Positions 1 to 8,548 of a DNA stretch of 64,000 nucleotides are shown here, in pieces. Made by a program: the position numbers and the translations under genes. A model generated the notes under the pieces. The model had not been told where the DNA came from and searched no databases. It saw only the letters and a program-made list of their open reading frames with translations. Source of the stretch: Superficieibacter sp. 1612_C1 (lineage in GTDB: Bacteria; Pseudomonadota; Gammaproteobacteria; Enterobacterales; Enterobacteriaceae). The stretch's first letter is position 1. Each line of letters opens with the position of its first letter. The stretch lies in NCBI RefSeq assembly GCF_015234305.1, contig NZ_JADGMI010000006.1, positions 124,001 to 188,000 on the forward strand, written 5' to 3'.

Positions 1-544
1 CCACCAGCGGACGGTGCCAGAAGCGCATGGTCACGGTCTGGTCGCCGCGCTGCCACGCTTCTTCGAAGGTATAGGTCGCGAAATAATCCACGCCGCCGCT
101 CTGCGCATGATCCATAAACGGATGGTGGGTCGAAAACACCAGCCGCCCGTCGTCCTTTAAAATGCGATGAAACTCACCCAACGGCTGCGACCAGTCTTCG
201 AGATAATGCAGAGCCAGCGAGGAGAGGATCATGTCAAACTGATTATCCGCATACGGCAAAGGCTGCGTCAGATCCACCTGCTTTAGCGCGATGCGCTCTC
301 CCAGCCGTCGTCTGGCTTGCCGCAGCATCCCGGCGCTTAAATCACAGCCCTCAACGTCCGCGCCGCCGGCCAGCAGCGCTTCGCTGTGCGCGCCCGCGCC
401 GCAACCGGCGTCAAGGACGCGCTTTCCCGCCACGTCACCTGCCATCGCCAGAATAGCAGGCCGTTCGTAGAGGGCATTCCAGGCGTTGTTTTCGTTGTCG
501 GCGCTGTAGTCTGCCGCCATGGCATCGTAATCGTTCACGCTCAT
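1..544 (-). CDS. Class I SAM-dependent methyltransferase (3' part outside window)
   Basis: The gene runs off the left edge, so about 181 N-terminal residues are visible. The SAM-binding motif I is clear (VLDAGCGAGAHSEALL, about residue 42), followed by an acidic loop (VEGCDLSAGML) and a motif IV-like stretch (FDMILSSLALHYLEDW), the Methyltransf_11/25 pattern. The substrate cannot be told. I chose the ATG at 544 because GGGAG lies 7 nt upstream; an in-frame ATG at 550 sits too close to it. The gene lies 60 bp after hycH on the same strand, where E. coli has hycI. It is probably not part of the hydrogenase system. Confidence 0.8.
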   Translation of the reverse strand, partial: MSVNDYDAMAADYSADNENNAWNALYERPAILAMAGDVAGKRVLDAGCGAGAHSEALLAGGADVEGCDLSAGMLRQARRRLGERIALKQVDLTQPLPYADNQFDMILSSLALHYLEDWSQPLGEFHRILKDDGRLVFSTHHPFMDHAQSGGVDYFATYTFEEAWQRGDQTVTMRFWHRPLV

Positions 545-604
545 TGTCATACTCCCGCCTTCAGATAAACCGAATCATCAGCGTAGCCGAAGACGGGAGA
601 GACG

Positions 605-1015
605 TCAGTCGCGGTGGCGTCTCACCATCAGATAGATAGCGCTCTCCTGATGAATGTCGTGGAGCATGCTGAGCATCAGTTTGCTCCATTCCTGCTGCTG
701 CGGTGTTTGCGTCGCGAGCGCATTGTCGAACGCGCGCGCCAGCATCTGAATATGGTTAAAATCAATGACGATTTCACCGTATTTCGGCACGCCTTCCATC
801 TTGCGCCGCGCCTCGCTGCCCGCTTCCAGGGTGCCGATCCACGCCAGATAATCCTCCCACGGACAGGTCAGCGCCGCCTCCAGACAGTCGATTACGCCGA
901 GGTGGTGACCAATCGCCAGGCTGTAATAGACCACCTGCTGTGCCTCGGCGGGCGTCGCATCGTTCTCGTCAATAAATTTACGGCTCAGCTGACTGAACAC
1001 CACCGTTTCGCTCAT
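605..1015 (-). CDS. hycH: HycH, formate hydrogenlyase maturation protein
   Basis: 136 residues, the usual length of HycH. The protein is soluble, with no cofactor motif visible. In the family it is needed for maturation of the large subunit of hydrogenase 3 and is not part of the mature complex. It is the last hyc gene here: its start overlaps the end of hycG by 4 bp (ATGA), so translation is probably coupled. In E. coli hycI, encoding the protease that trims HycE, follows immediately; here a methyltransferase gene follows. Identification rests on overall sequence resemblance and on position. Confidence 0.93.
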   Translation of the reverse strand: MSETVVFSQLSRKFIDENDATPAEAQQVVYYSLAIGHHLGVIDCLEAALTCPWEDYLAWIGTLEAGSEARRKMEGVPKYGEIVIDFNHIQMLARAFDNALATQTPQQQEWSKLMLSMLHDIHQESAIYLMVRRHRD

Positions 1016-1779
1016 CGGATACGCGCCTCTTCAACGACCTGATTCAGTTGGGTAACGATCTCGGTGAGACGCGGATCGTTTTCCGCTTCCAGCCAGCGTG
1101 TCACCTGGTGCTCGCCCTGGTTTATCAGACGCAGATAATCGTCGGCGATCTGGCGACCGTAGCGGTAGCCCGCCAGACGACGCGCCTCGCGATCCACTTT
1201 CACGCGTAGCGGCTGCACCATATCAGGATGCAAAATATCGGCAGGCCGCTCGTCCAGTTCGCCCGGCGCGCGGGCGTGGATTTTCTGCTCCAGCAGGCCG
1301 AGCGCCATCGCGAAGCCGTACAGCGTGGCGGCAGGCGTCGGCGGGCAGCCGGGAATGTAAACGTCCACCGGCACGATTTTGTCGGTGCCGCCCCAGACGC
1401 AGTACAGGTCGTGGAAGATGCCGCCGCTGTTGCCGCAGGCCCCGTAGGAGATACAGATTTTCGGATCCGGCGCGGACTGCCAGGCGCGCAGCGCGGGTGA
1501 ACGCATGGCGCGAGTCACGGCCCCCGTGAACAGCAGGATGTCGGCGTGGCGCGGCGACGGCACCACTTTAATACCAAAGCGTTCGGCATCGAACAGCGGC
1601 GAAATAGAGGCGAAAATTTCAATTTCACAGCCGTTACAGCCGCCGCAGTCCACGCGGTAAACGTAGGCTGAACGTTTGATGTTTTTCAGCAGCGAGGTTT
1701 TCATGCTGGCGATGGATTCATCCACCGTCATCGGCACCGGAATGCCGTTGGCGTCACGCGGGCCTAATAAATTGCTCAT
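1012..1779 (-). CDS. hycG: HycG, hydrogenase-3 small subunit (NuoB-like)
   Basis: 255 residues. It is the small subunit of the NiFe hydrogenase of formate hydrogenlyase and carries the proximal 4Fe-4S cluster that passes electrons to the NiFe site in HycE. The cluster ligands are visible as [11 protein letters not shown] (about residue 45), GACGNSGG (about 114) and PGCPPTP (about 144), the NuoB/small-hydrogenase pattern. There is no Tat signal, as expected for a complex on the cytoplasmic face of the membrane. It overlaps hycH by 4 bp and abuts hycF by one base (shared TAATG-type junction). Confidence 0.97.
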   Translation of the reverse strand: MSNLLGPRDANGIPVPMTVDESIASMKTSLLKNIKRSAYVYRVDCGGCNGCEIEIFASISPLFDAERFGIKVVPSPRHADILLFTGAVTRAMRSPALRAWQSAPDPKICISYGACGNSGGIFHDLYCVWGGTDKIVPVDVYIPGCPPTPAATLYGFAMALGLLEQKIHARAPGELDERPADILHPDMVQPLRVKVDREARRLAGYRYGRQIADDYLRLINQGEHQVTRWLEAENDPRLTEIVTQLNQVVEEARIR

Positions 1780-2321
1780 CAGCTGGCCTCTTTCATATGG
1801 CGAGTCAGTTCAATACGGTCGGACGGCACCAGACATTTCTGGCGCTTGCATTCCGGGCAGGTCTCAAAGCTGTCGCGGTGAAGTTCCGCGCGGCTGTCGC
1901 CGTTGTGCGCAAGCAGCGCAATGGCGTAGTCGATCTCTTTCTGCACCGCAAAAGGACGGTTGCAGACGCGGCAGTTGCACAGCGCAAAGCGGGACTGCTG
2001 AAGAAAATCGTCTTTTTTCCACACCGCCAGTTCGTACTCCTGTGAGAGTTTGATCGCCGCCGTTGGGCACACTTCTTCACAGCGGGCGCAGAAGATGCAG
2101 CGCCCGAGGTTGAACTGCCACGCCAGCTCGCCGGTGGCGAGATCGGTTTCCACCGTCAGCGCATTCGACGGACAGGCATTGACGCAGGCTGCGCAGCCGA
2201 TGCACTGCTGCGGATTATGCTCCGGCTTGCCGCGGAAATTAGGATCGACGGCAATCGGCTCCAGCGGATAAGAGGAGGTCGCTGTGCCGGTTTTGAGGAC
2301 TTTTTTGATAAAGGTAAACAT
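1779..2321 (-). CDS. hycF: HycF, 2x[4Fe-4S] ferredoxin-like subunit (NuoI-like)
   Basis: 180 residues. Two classical 4Fe-4S motifs, [12 protein letters not shown] (about residue 40) and [12 protein letters not shown] (about 75), mark the NuoI-type electron-transfer subunit that links HycB to HycG in formate hydrogenlyase. The C-terminal half has further cysteines (CNCRVC and CPECKRQKC), which look like an additional metal site and are usual for HycF. It lies 9 bp downstream of hycE in the hyc operon. Confidence 0.96.
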   Translation of the reverse strand: MFTFIKKVLKTGTATSSYPLEPIAVDPNFRGKPEHNPQQCIGCAACVNACPSNALTVETDLATGELAWQFNLGRCIFCARCEEVCPTAAIKLSQEYELAVWKKDDFLQQSRFALCNCRVCNRPFAVQKEIDYAIALLAHNGDSRAELHRDSFETCPECKRQKCLVPSDRIELTRHMKEAS

Positions 2322-2330
2322 GGCGATTCC

Positions 2331-4040
2331 TTATTTCAGCGGCGAGTTTTTACGCTCGATGCTGTAACGCTCAAGTTCTTTGTACGGCACCACTTTGCTT
2401 TTCTTCTTACGCACGTCGACCACGGTCATGCGGTCGGTGCAGGAGTAGCAGGGATCGAGGCTGCCGATAATCAGCGGCGCGTCGGAGACGGTGTTGCCGC
2501 GCAGCATATAGCGCAGGGTCGGCCAGTTGGCGTAGGTGGCTGCGCGACAGCGCCAGCGGTACAGCTTCTGATTGTCGCCGGTCATGCTCCAGTGGATGTC
2601 GTCGCCGCGTGGCGCTTCGGCAAAACCGAGGGCGAAGCGGTTGGGAATATAGGTAAAGCCTTCGACCGCCAGCGGGCCGCCGGGCAGGTTATCGAGGCCG
2701 TAGTCAATCATATTCAGCGCGGTAAACACTTCGTTGATACGCACTTTCAGGCGAGAAATAACGTCGCAGCCCTGCTCGCTGTGCACTTCCATCGGCAGCA
2801 GGCCGTAACCGACAAACGGATGATCGGCGCGGGTATCGCGGGCATGGCCGCTGGCGCGCACCATCGGGCCAACGTTGCTGAAATCGCGGGCGATCTCCGG
2901 GTCAAGGCGGCCGACGCCAACGGTGCGTTGTTCCATGTTCGGCGTGCTGAGCAATACATCGACCAGCTCTTTCACCTCGCGGCGCATCTGCTGCGCGAGT
3001 TGACGGGTCTGGATCATATCGTCCTTCAGCAGATCGCGACGAATCCCGCCGATCAGGTTCAGGCCGTAGGTTTTACGCGCCCCGGTCAGGATCTCCGCCA
3101 TCTTCATCGACGCTTCGCGCACGCGGAAGAACTGCATAAAGCCAGAGTCAAAGCCGGTAAAGTGGCAGGCGAGACCGAGGTTAAGCAGATGCGAGTGCAG
3201 ACGCTCCACTTCCAGCAGAATAGCGCGGATCATCTGGGCGCGTTCCGGCACCACGATGCCCATCGCATTCTCGACGGAGGTGGTGTAGGCCGTGCTGTGC
3301 GCAAAGCCGCAGATACCACACACGCGGTCTGACAGGAAGGTCACTTCGTTATAACCCATCCGGGTTTCCGCCAGCTTTTCCATACCGCGATGGACATAGA
3401 AGAGACGGTAGTCGGCATCAATAATATTTTCGCCGTCAACGAACAGGCGGAAGTGGCCTGGTTCATCGGAGGTGACGTGCAACGGGCCAATCGGCACCAC
3501 GTTGTTTTTCTTGTCGCCCAGTTCGTTGATAAACTGGTAGGTTTCGGCATCGGTAGTCGGTGCGGGGCGCTGACGATAATCCATGCTGTCTTTACGCAGC
3601 GGATAGAGATCGTCCGGCCAGTCGTCCGGCAGTACCAGCCGACGCTCATCCGGCAGGCCAACCGGGATCAGGCCGTACATGTCGCGCACTTCACGCTCGC
3701 CCCAGACGGCAGCAGGAACGCGCGGCGTGACGGAGGGGAACTCCAGCGTGTTGGCGTCAACGTCAACGCGCACGGTGATCCAGCACTTCGTCCCCTGCTC
3801 CATCGACATCACGTAGTAGACGGCGTAATTACCACACAGCGGGCGCTCATCGTTGCCAAACAGTACCGACAGCCAGCCGCCCTGTTTGTAGTACAGAAAC
3901 TCGACCACTTCCGGCAGATAGTTCACCTTCACGGTGATCGTGATCTGGTCTTTGGTCTGCCAGGCTTCATCCAGCACGACGCCAGGGAAAGCCTCGTGCA
4001 GCGCGGCGAGATAATGTTGACCGATTTTTTGTTCAGACAT
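2331..4040 (-). CDS. hycE: HycE, hydrogenase-3 large subunit (NuoC-NuoD fusion type)
   Basis: 569 residues, the normal length. An N-terminal NuoC-like domain (about 1-170) is joined to a NuoD/NiFe-hydrogenase large-subunit domain. The four Ni/Fe-binding cysteines are in RVCGICGFAHS (about 240) and DPCYSCTDR (about 530). It catalyses proton reduction to H2 at the cytoplasmic face of the inner membrane. After the CTDR site there is a 32-residue tail ending in NSPLK. In E. coli the equivalent tail is removed by the HycI protease after nickel insertion, so this is a pre-protein. No hycI lies in the window. Confidence 0.98.
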   Translation of the reverse strand: MSEQKIGQHYLAALHEAFPGVVLDEAWQTKDQITITVKVNYLPEVVEFLYYKQGGWLSVLFGNDERPLCGNYAVYYVMSMEQGTKCWITVRVDVDANTLEFPSVTPRVPAAVWGEREVRDMYGLIPVGLPDERRLVLPDDWPDDLYPLRKDSMDYRQRPAPTTDAETYQFINELGDKKNNVVPIGPLHVTSDEPGHFRLFVDGENIIDADYRLFYVHRGMEKLAETRMGYNEVTFLSDRVCGICGFAHSTAYTTSVENAMGIVVPERAQMIRAILLEVERLHSHLLNLGLACHFTGFDSGFMQFFRVREASMKMAEILTGARKTYGLNLIGGIRRDLLKDDMIQTRQLAQQMRREVKELVDVLLSTPNMEQRTVGVGRLDPEIARDFSNVGPMVRASGHARDTRADHPFVGYGLLPMEVHSEQGCDVISRLKVRINEVFTALNMIDYGLDNLPGGPLAVEGFTYIPNRFALGFAEAPRGDDIHWSMTGDNQKLYRWRCRAATYANWPTLRYMLRGNTVSDAPLIIGSLDPCYSCTDRMTVVDVRKKKSKVVPYKELERYSIERKNSPLK

Positions 4041-4052
4041 AAATAAACTCTC

Positions 4053-4979
4053 TTAAAACGCCGCCAGCAGGGAGACGAAAGCTAAAAAGGCAAAACCAAA
4101 CCCGGCCCAGGTAATGCGCCCGGTGATATCCAGACGCAGACGCGCCATGCTGTTTTCAAAGAGCGCGATAACCAGCACGCCGACGATGACCTTAACCACA
4201 GCAACTACAATCGCCAGCAGCAGGCCGCCCGCGCTGAAGCTGGTCATTTGTCCCCACGGGATAAACACGCCGACGAACATTTGCAGTACCACCAGCTGTT
4301 TCAGGCTAATGGCCCACTTGATGACGCCGAAACCGCTGCCGCTGTACTCCGACAGCGGGCCTTCCTGTAGCTCCTGCTCCGCTTCCGCGAGGTCGAATGG
4401 CAGTTTGCCCATTTCGATAAAGGTGGCGAAGGCGCAGGCGCACAGCGCGAGGATCAGCGGAATACTGCGCGCGGCAGGCCAGTGGTAAATGGTGTCGGTG
4501 ATGCTGCTGATATGCGTAGAGCCGGCCACCTGCGCCGCGACCCACAGGCCGAGCAGCAGGATAGGTTCCACCAGCACGCCGAGGATCGCTTCACGGCTCG
4601 CGCCGATGGCGGTAAACGGACTGCCGGTATCGAGGCCGGAAATGGCAAAGAAGAAACGCGCGACGGCAAACAGATAGATAAGGGTGATCAAATCGCCCAG
4701 TTGCGGCAGCGGAGAGGCGACCGTCACCACCGGCAGCGCGGCGGCGATGGTTAACATCACGCCCGCCATCACAAACGGCGTGGCGCGAAAAACCCAGCCG
4801 GAGGCGGCAGGAGCGACGCTCTGACGGCCCAACAGTTTGATGATGTCGCGGTACTCCTGAAGCACATCAGGCCCGCGACGGTTATGCATCCGGGCACGCG
4901 CCACGCGGGTGGTGCCGGAGAGCAGCGGCGCAAAGGCAAACAGCGCCAGCGCCTGAAGTAAAGCAAGAACATAGGTCAT
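4053..4979 (-). CDS. hycD: HycD, membrane subunit (NuoH-like)
   Basis: 308 residues with about eight hydrophobic spans, beginning MTYVLALLQALALFAFAPLL. It is the NuoH-like membrane anchor that joins the soluble hydrogenase arm to HycC. The conserved NuoH-type segment FATFIEMGKLPFDLAEAEQELQEG, with its acidic residues at the quinone/ion interface region, is intact. It lies 12 bp upstream of hycE and 2 bp after hycC, fully within the operon. Confidence 0.96.
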   Translation of the reverse strand: MTYVLALLQALALFAFAPLLSGTTRVARARMHNRRGPDVLQEYRDIIKLLGRQSVAPAASGWVFRATPFVMAGVMLTIAAALPVVTVASPLPQLGDLITLIYLFAVARFFFAISGLDTGSPFTAIGASREAILGVLVEPILLLGLWVAAQVAGSTHISSITDTIYHWPAARSIPLILALCACAFATFIEMGKLPFDLAEAEQELQEGPLSEYSGSGFGVIKWAISLKQLVVLQMFVGVFIPWGQMTSFSAGGLLLAIVVAVVKVIVGVLVIALFENSMARLRLDITGRITWAGFGFAFLAFVSLLAAF

Positions 4980-4981
4980 TT

Positions 4982-6829
4982 TCAGGCTCCTCGCGTGACG
5001 ACAATAATCACCAGCACCGCCAGTTCAACCAGCGCAATGCGGCGGAACAGGACAGGTGCTGCCGCGCTCTGCCAGCCCGGCACCAGCGATACCGGATTCA
5101 GCCATTTGCGCAGCTTCAGCACTGGCGCAAACGCTTCTTTCACCGGCATGGCAAAACCGTGGGCGGTGATCACCATTGACTGCTCGTGATCGTAGCCGCA
5201 GACCCAGGCCGGACCGCGTGAACGGTTCGCCAGGCGGTCACGTTTGAAGATCAGCATGATGATGAACGGCAGCAGCGGACAGGCGATCAGTAGCAGGGCG
5301 ATCATCGGCTGCGAAACCACGGAGGTTGTAGGCTCGGCATTCAACCGGAAGAGATTTCCGATGAGCGGCAGCAGCCACGGCGCGGTCACCCCGCCCACGA
5401 TGCAGCACAGCGCCGCCAGCACCACGCTGATAGTCATCAGCCACGGTGCAGCGGTCGCATTTTCTGCTTCCTTCGTGCGCGGTGCGCCCAAGAAGGTGAC
5501 GCCATACACTTTCGCCATACACATCACGGCTAACGCGCCGGTGATCGCCAGCCCTACCGCCAGTAGCGGACCAAGCAGACGGCCAATAAAGACGTTACTG
5601 CTGCTGAGTTTGAAGAAGGATTGATAGATCACCCACTCGCCGGCAAAGCCGTTCAGCGGTGGCAGCGCGGCCATCGCCATCAGACCCACCAGCATCGCCA
5701 ATGAAATCAGCGGCATTTTTTTGCCGATGCCACCAAGTTTTTCGATGTCGCGATGACCGGTGCGGAACCATACCGCGCCTGCGCCAAGGAAAAGCGTCGT
5801 TTTAAACAGACTGTGGTTCACCAGGTGATAGAGTCCGCCGGTAAAACCCAGCACCGTCATCAGCGGTGAGCGTAGTGCTATTCCCGTCACGCCAACCCCA
5901 AAACCGAGCAGAATAATGCCGATATTTTCCAGGGTATGATATGCCAGCAGGCGCTGGATATTATGTTCCATTAGCGCATACAGGCCGCCGACAAAAGCGG
6001 TCAATATGCCCAGAACAAGCAGCGCGACGCCCCACCACAGCGGCACATTGATTTCCAGCGTTGAAAATACCAGCATCCCAAACAGGCCCACTTTCATCAC
6101 CACCGTGGAAAACAGAGCAGCTGCGGGTGCGCTGGCATTGGCGTGAGCCTGCGGAACCCAGCCGTGTAGCGGGATCACCCCTGCCAGCAGGCCAAATCCA
6201 ATAACCCCCAGCAGCCAGATATCGCTGCCCAACGGCTGTTGTAAAACACGTGAGTGAATAATGCCGAAGTTCAGCGAGCCATAGCGCTGCCATGCCAGCC
6301 AGCAGGCTATCACCAGCAGGAGGGTGCCCAGGCGTCCCAGCACAAACCACAGCTTGCCGGATTGCATACAGCCAGTCAGAAAGGCGGCGCACAGCGCCAT
6401 AATTTCTGCCATGACCACCAGCGTACCCAGATTTTTTGCGGTGACTGCGCACACGGCAGCGGCCATCAGCACATTGATCAGCAAGCCGTTAGATTTCGCC
6501 TGCGGATGGTGATGCCAGTTAATGTTAAATACGCTGACGAACAGCGCTGATAAGCCAAGCGCCACCAGCCACACGGCGCTGATTCCTGTCAGATGCAGGT
6601 TTACGTGAACGACGGGGATGACGATGTCATTCCACACGCCTTCCGCACCAGCGGGTATCCAGGCGATCAGCGTCATAAACCCGGCGACCGCCACCATCGC
6701 GCTGGCTACCGCGCCGCCGATCCCGGCAATCGCCCCGCTCACCCGTTTCCAGGCGCAGAACACAAACGCCAGCACCGCGCTGGCGACATACCAGATCACC
6801 GCCTGGCTAACTAAAGACGCTGCGTTCAT
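4982..6829 (-). CDS. hycC: HycC, antiporter-like membrane subunit (NuoL-like)
   Basis: 615 residues, about 14 or more transmembrane segments, of the proton-translocating antiporter family found in complex I and Mrp. Recognisable conserved segments are GVIPLHGWVPQAHANASAPA (about 210) and LLAYHTLENIGIILLG (about 290), carrying the family's membrane histidines and glutamate. It probably couples H2 evolution to ion movement. Its start overlaps hycB by 4 bp. A few residues longer than the E. coli protein. Confidence 0.96.
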   Translation of the reverse strand: MNAASLVSQAVIWYVASAVLAFVFCAWKRVSGAIAGIGGAVASAMVAVAGFMTLIAWIPAGAEGVWNDIVIPVVHVNLHLTGISAVWLVALGLSALFVSVFNINWHHHPQAKSNGLLINVLMAAAVCAVTAKNLGTLVVMAEIMALCAAFLTGCMQSGKLWFVLGRLGTLLLVIACWLAWQRYGSLNFGIIHSRVLQQPLGSDIWLLGVIGFGLLAGVIPLHGWVPQAHANASAPAAALFSTVVMKVGLFGMLVFSTLEINVPLWWGVALLVLGILTAFVGGLYALMEHNIQRLLAYHTLENIGIILLGFGVGVTGIALRSPLMTVLGFTGGLYHLVNHSLFKTTLFLGAGAVWFRTGHRDIEKLGGIGKKMPLISLAMLVGLMAMAALPPLNGFAGEWVIYQSFFKLSSSNVFIGRLLGPLLAVGLAITGALAVMCMAKVYGVTFLGAPRTKEAENATAAPWLMTISVVLAALCCIVGGVTAPWLLPLIGNLFRLNAEPTTSVVSQPMIALLLIACPLLPFIIMLIFKRDRLANRSRGPAWVCGYDHEQSMVITAHGFAMPVKEAFAPVLKLRKWLNPVSLVPGWQSAAAPVLFRRIALVELAVLVIIVVTRGA

Positions 6830-7434
6830 TTCGCCTCCCCGCTCTGCGACTGAAACAGCGACAGATCGCCGAAGTCGGTGTTAATGGTCAGCGCACGTTT
6901 ACGCTTGCTGGCAAGCGTAATGTCGCGGTTGTTCACCAGCATCAGCGCTTTGGTTGGACAGGTTCGTACGCAGGCGGGTCCCTGCTCGTCGAAACTGCAC
7001 AGATCGCACTTCACGGCAATGGCGCGCACGCCCGGCACCCAGTCCAGCAGCGTACTGACGCGTGCTGGCGCAGGAGGGGCAGGCGGCGCTTTCGGCGTAT
7101 TGGCATTGGCCGGAATATGCAGCGGTCGGCTGCCGGAAAATTCAATCGCGCCAAACGGACAGGCGATACCGCACAGTTTGCAGCTTACGCACAGGCTCTC
7201 ATTCAGCTGTACCGCACCGTCAACGCGGGTAATCGCGTTAACCGGGCACACCCCGGCGCACGGCGCGTCTTCACAGTGGTGGCACATCTGCGGAGCAGAT
7301 TCTTTTTCATTACGCATCACACGCAGGCGCGGCATGGCTTGCAGGCCGTGCTGACGATGCGTCTCTGCACAGGCCGCCTCACAGGTGCGACAACCGATGC
7401 AGACGGTGGAGTCAGCAATTACAAAACGATTCAC
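6826..7434 (-). CDS. hycB: HycB, iron-sulfur subunit linking formate dehydrogenase-H to the complex
   Basis: 202 residues with four cysteine clusters in order: CIGCRTCEAAC (12), CHHCEDAPCAGVCP (about 52), CVSCKLCGIACP (about 83) and CDLCSFDEQGPACVRTCP (about 145). This is the HycB/HydN/DmsB polyferredoxin pattern. It takes electrons from FdhF (encoded elsewhere) to the hydrogenase. A Pro/Ala-rich linker near residue 110-125 (KAPPAPPAPA) separates clusters 3 and 4. It is separated from hycA by an 82-bp gap holding a FhlA box. Confidence 0.96.
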   Translation of the reverse strand: MNRFVIADSTVCIGCRTCEAACAETHRQHGLQAMPRLRVMRNEKESAPQMCHHCEDAPCAGVCPVNAITRVDGAVQLNESLCVSCKLCGIACPFGAIEFSGSRPLHIPANANTPKAPPAPPAPARVSTLLDWVPGVRAIAVKCDLCSFDEQGPACVRTCPTKALMLVNNRDITLASKRKRALTINTDFGDLSLFQSQSGEAK

Positions 7435-7453
7435 CAGGCATTCCTCAGGTGAT

Positions 7454-7497
7454 AGTCATTTTTGACGAAATCATGGCGACAGATGTCATTTTCGACA
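7454..7497 (-). promoter_or_regulatory. FhlA upstream activating sequence in the hycA-hycB gap
   Basis: Minus-strand TGTCGAAAATGACA at 7497-7484 matches the reported FhlA recognition pattern TGTCG-N4-TGACA exactly. A weaker relative, CGTCAAAAATGACT, lies at 7467-7454. E. coli also has an intergenic FhlA site between hycA and hycB. Binding here is inferred from the match. Confidence 0.75.
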
Positions 7498-7516
7498 CCT
7501 GTCGACATGCGTAACT

Positions 7517-7984
7517 TCAGGCCAGCGTGGCCTGTCCCTGTTTGTTCACCAGTTGGCGTAAATCCACAGGAAGATCGTTTTCTACCGCAGCATACAAGCC
7601 GTCATACACAGCGGAGATTTTGTCCAGATAATGCTCAAGAACCTGTTCACGATCCCGACTATCAATGCGGCCATCGACCTTGCCGTCGCTGGTCAATTCA
7701 GCCTGTGCAATCAGCAGCTTATCTTCACCCTCTTTTGTCTCAACGTAGTATTCAATGGTGTGGCTGTTGAATCCGGCGGCCAGGGTGACGTAAATCGTAA
7801 AGTGTTCAAACAGGACAAAGCAGAGATCTTTTTCCGGCGCGCAGCTCATCGCGTGATGCAGGCGGGCTTTGGACAGCGTGAGCCCCTGAACCAAAGAGTT
7901 GCAGTAGTTACGCCACTGATCCTGCTGGCGGCGGTGTCGATCAGCGATGTAATCGGCCTTCTCGCTAATTTCCCAAATAGTCAT
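7517..7984 (-). CDS. hycA: HycA, negative regulator of the formate regulon
   Basis: 155 residues, matching HycA in length and place (first gene of the hyc operon). The family counteracts FhlA and so limits transcription of hyc and hyp; it is soluble and has no DNA-binding motif that I can see. The start at 7984 gives MTIWEISEKADYIADRHRRQ, the usual N-terminus. It is transcribed from the sigma-54 promoter just upstream (8035-8020) and is followed by the 82-bp gap with the FhlA site before hycB. Confidence 0.93.
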   Translation of the reverse strand: MTIWEISEKADYIADRHRRQQDQWRNYCNSLVQGLTLSKARLHHAMSCAPEKDLCFVLFEHFTIYVTLAAGFNSHTIEYYVETKEGEDKLLIAQAELTSDGKVDGRIDSRDREQVLEHYLDKISAVYDGLYAAVENDLPVDLRQLVNKQGQATLA

Positions 7985-8019
7985 GTCAGGTTACCCGGTT
8001 AAAAGAGACCAGCTTGATA

Positions 8020-8035
8020 AGCACTTTCCATGCCA
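8020..8035 (-). promoter_or_regulatory. Sigma-54 promoter of hycA-H
   Basis: Minus strand reads TGGCAT-GGAAA-GTGCT, with GG at -24 and GC at -12 in correct spacing. It lies 36 bp upstream of the hycA start. The hyc operon is known to be RpoN/FhlA dependent. Confidence 0.8.
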
Positions 8036-8091
8036 GTTTTTAACCATCTGATTTATAGAGTTTTTATATAGAAACCATTGATATATTGACA

Positions 8092-8124
8092 TGTCATTTC
8101 GTCATCTCGACATCGTCACCGACA
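8092..8124 (+). promoter_or_regulatory. Candidate FhlA activating site for hypA
   Basis: Repeated TGTCA / CGACA / CGTCA half-sites (TGTCATTTCGTCA, CTCGACATCGTCACCGACA) lie 26-58 bp upstream of the -24 element. They resemble the box between hycA and hycB but contain no perfect TGTCG-N4-TGACA match. The same cluster could also serve hycA. Confidence 0.5.
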
Positions 8125-8149
8125 GTCTGCGTTATTGATTAGCAGTAAC

Positions 8150-8165
8150 TGGCACCGTTATTGCA
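8150..8165 (+). promoter_or_regulatory. Sigma-54 promoter of hypABCDE
   Basis: TGGCAC-CGTTA-TTGCA is a perfect -24/-12 sigma-54 consensus, 29 bp before the hypA start codon. The gap has divergent sigma-54 promoters for hyc and hyp, as in E. coli. Confidence 0.9.
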
Positions 8166-8194
8166 TTAACAGGCCATCTTGTACGGGAGGCGCT

Positions 8195-8545
8195 ATGCAC
8201 GAAATCACCCTCTGCCAGCGGGCGCTGGAAATTATTGAACAGCAGGCCGCGTCGCACGGCGCAAAACGCGTGACCGGCGTCTGGCTCAAAGTAGGCGCGT
8301 TTTCCTGCGTGGAACCTGCCGCGCTCACCTTTTGTTTTGATCTGGTCTGCCGCGGCACCCTGGCGGAAGGCTGTAAACTGCACGTTGAAGAACAACAGGC
8401 GGAATGCTGGTGCGAACACTGCCAGCAGTATGTACATCTGGTGTCGCAGCATGTTCGCCGCTGCCCGCAGTGTCAGAGCGACACTCTGCGCATCGTGGCC
8501 GACGATGGTTTGCAGATCCAGCGCCTTGAAATTGATCAGGAGTAA
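8195..8545 (+). CDS. hypA: HypA, nickel delivery protein for hydrogenase 3
   Basis: 116 residues, the exact family length. The N-terminal MHE nickel-binding motif is present, and the zinc site is formed by CWCEHC and CPQC at about residues 70-94. HypA works with HypB to insert nickel into HycE. The ATG at 8195 is preferred because it gives the invariant Met-His-Glu start and has GGGAGG 6 nt upstream; a longer reading frame upstream would run through the sigma-54 promoter. Confidence 0.97.
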   Translation: MHEITLCQRALEIIEQQAASHGAKRVTGVWLKVGAFSCVEPAALTFCFDLVCRGTLAEGCKLHVEEQQAECWCEHCQQYVHLVSQHVRRCPQCQSDTLRIVADDGLQIQRLEIDQE

Positions 8546-8548
8546 CTT

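Noticed and set aside
2217-3332. 371-codon open frame on the plus strand opposite hycE
   Set aside because: It lies wholly inside the conserved minus-strand hycE and has no ribosome-binding site or recognisable protein; GC-rich antisense frames of this length are common here.
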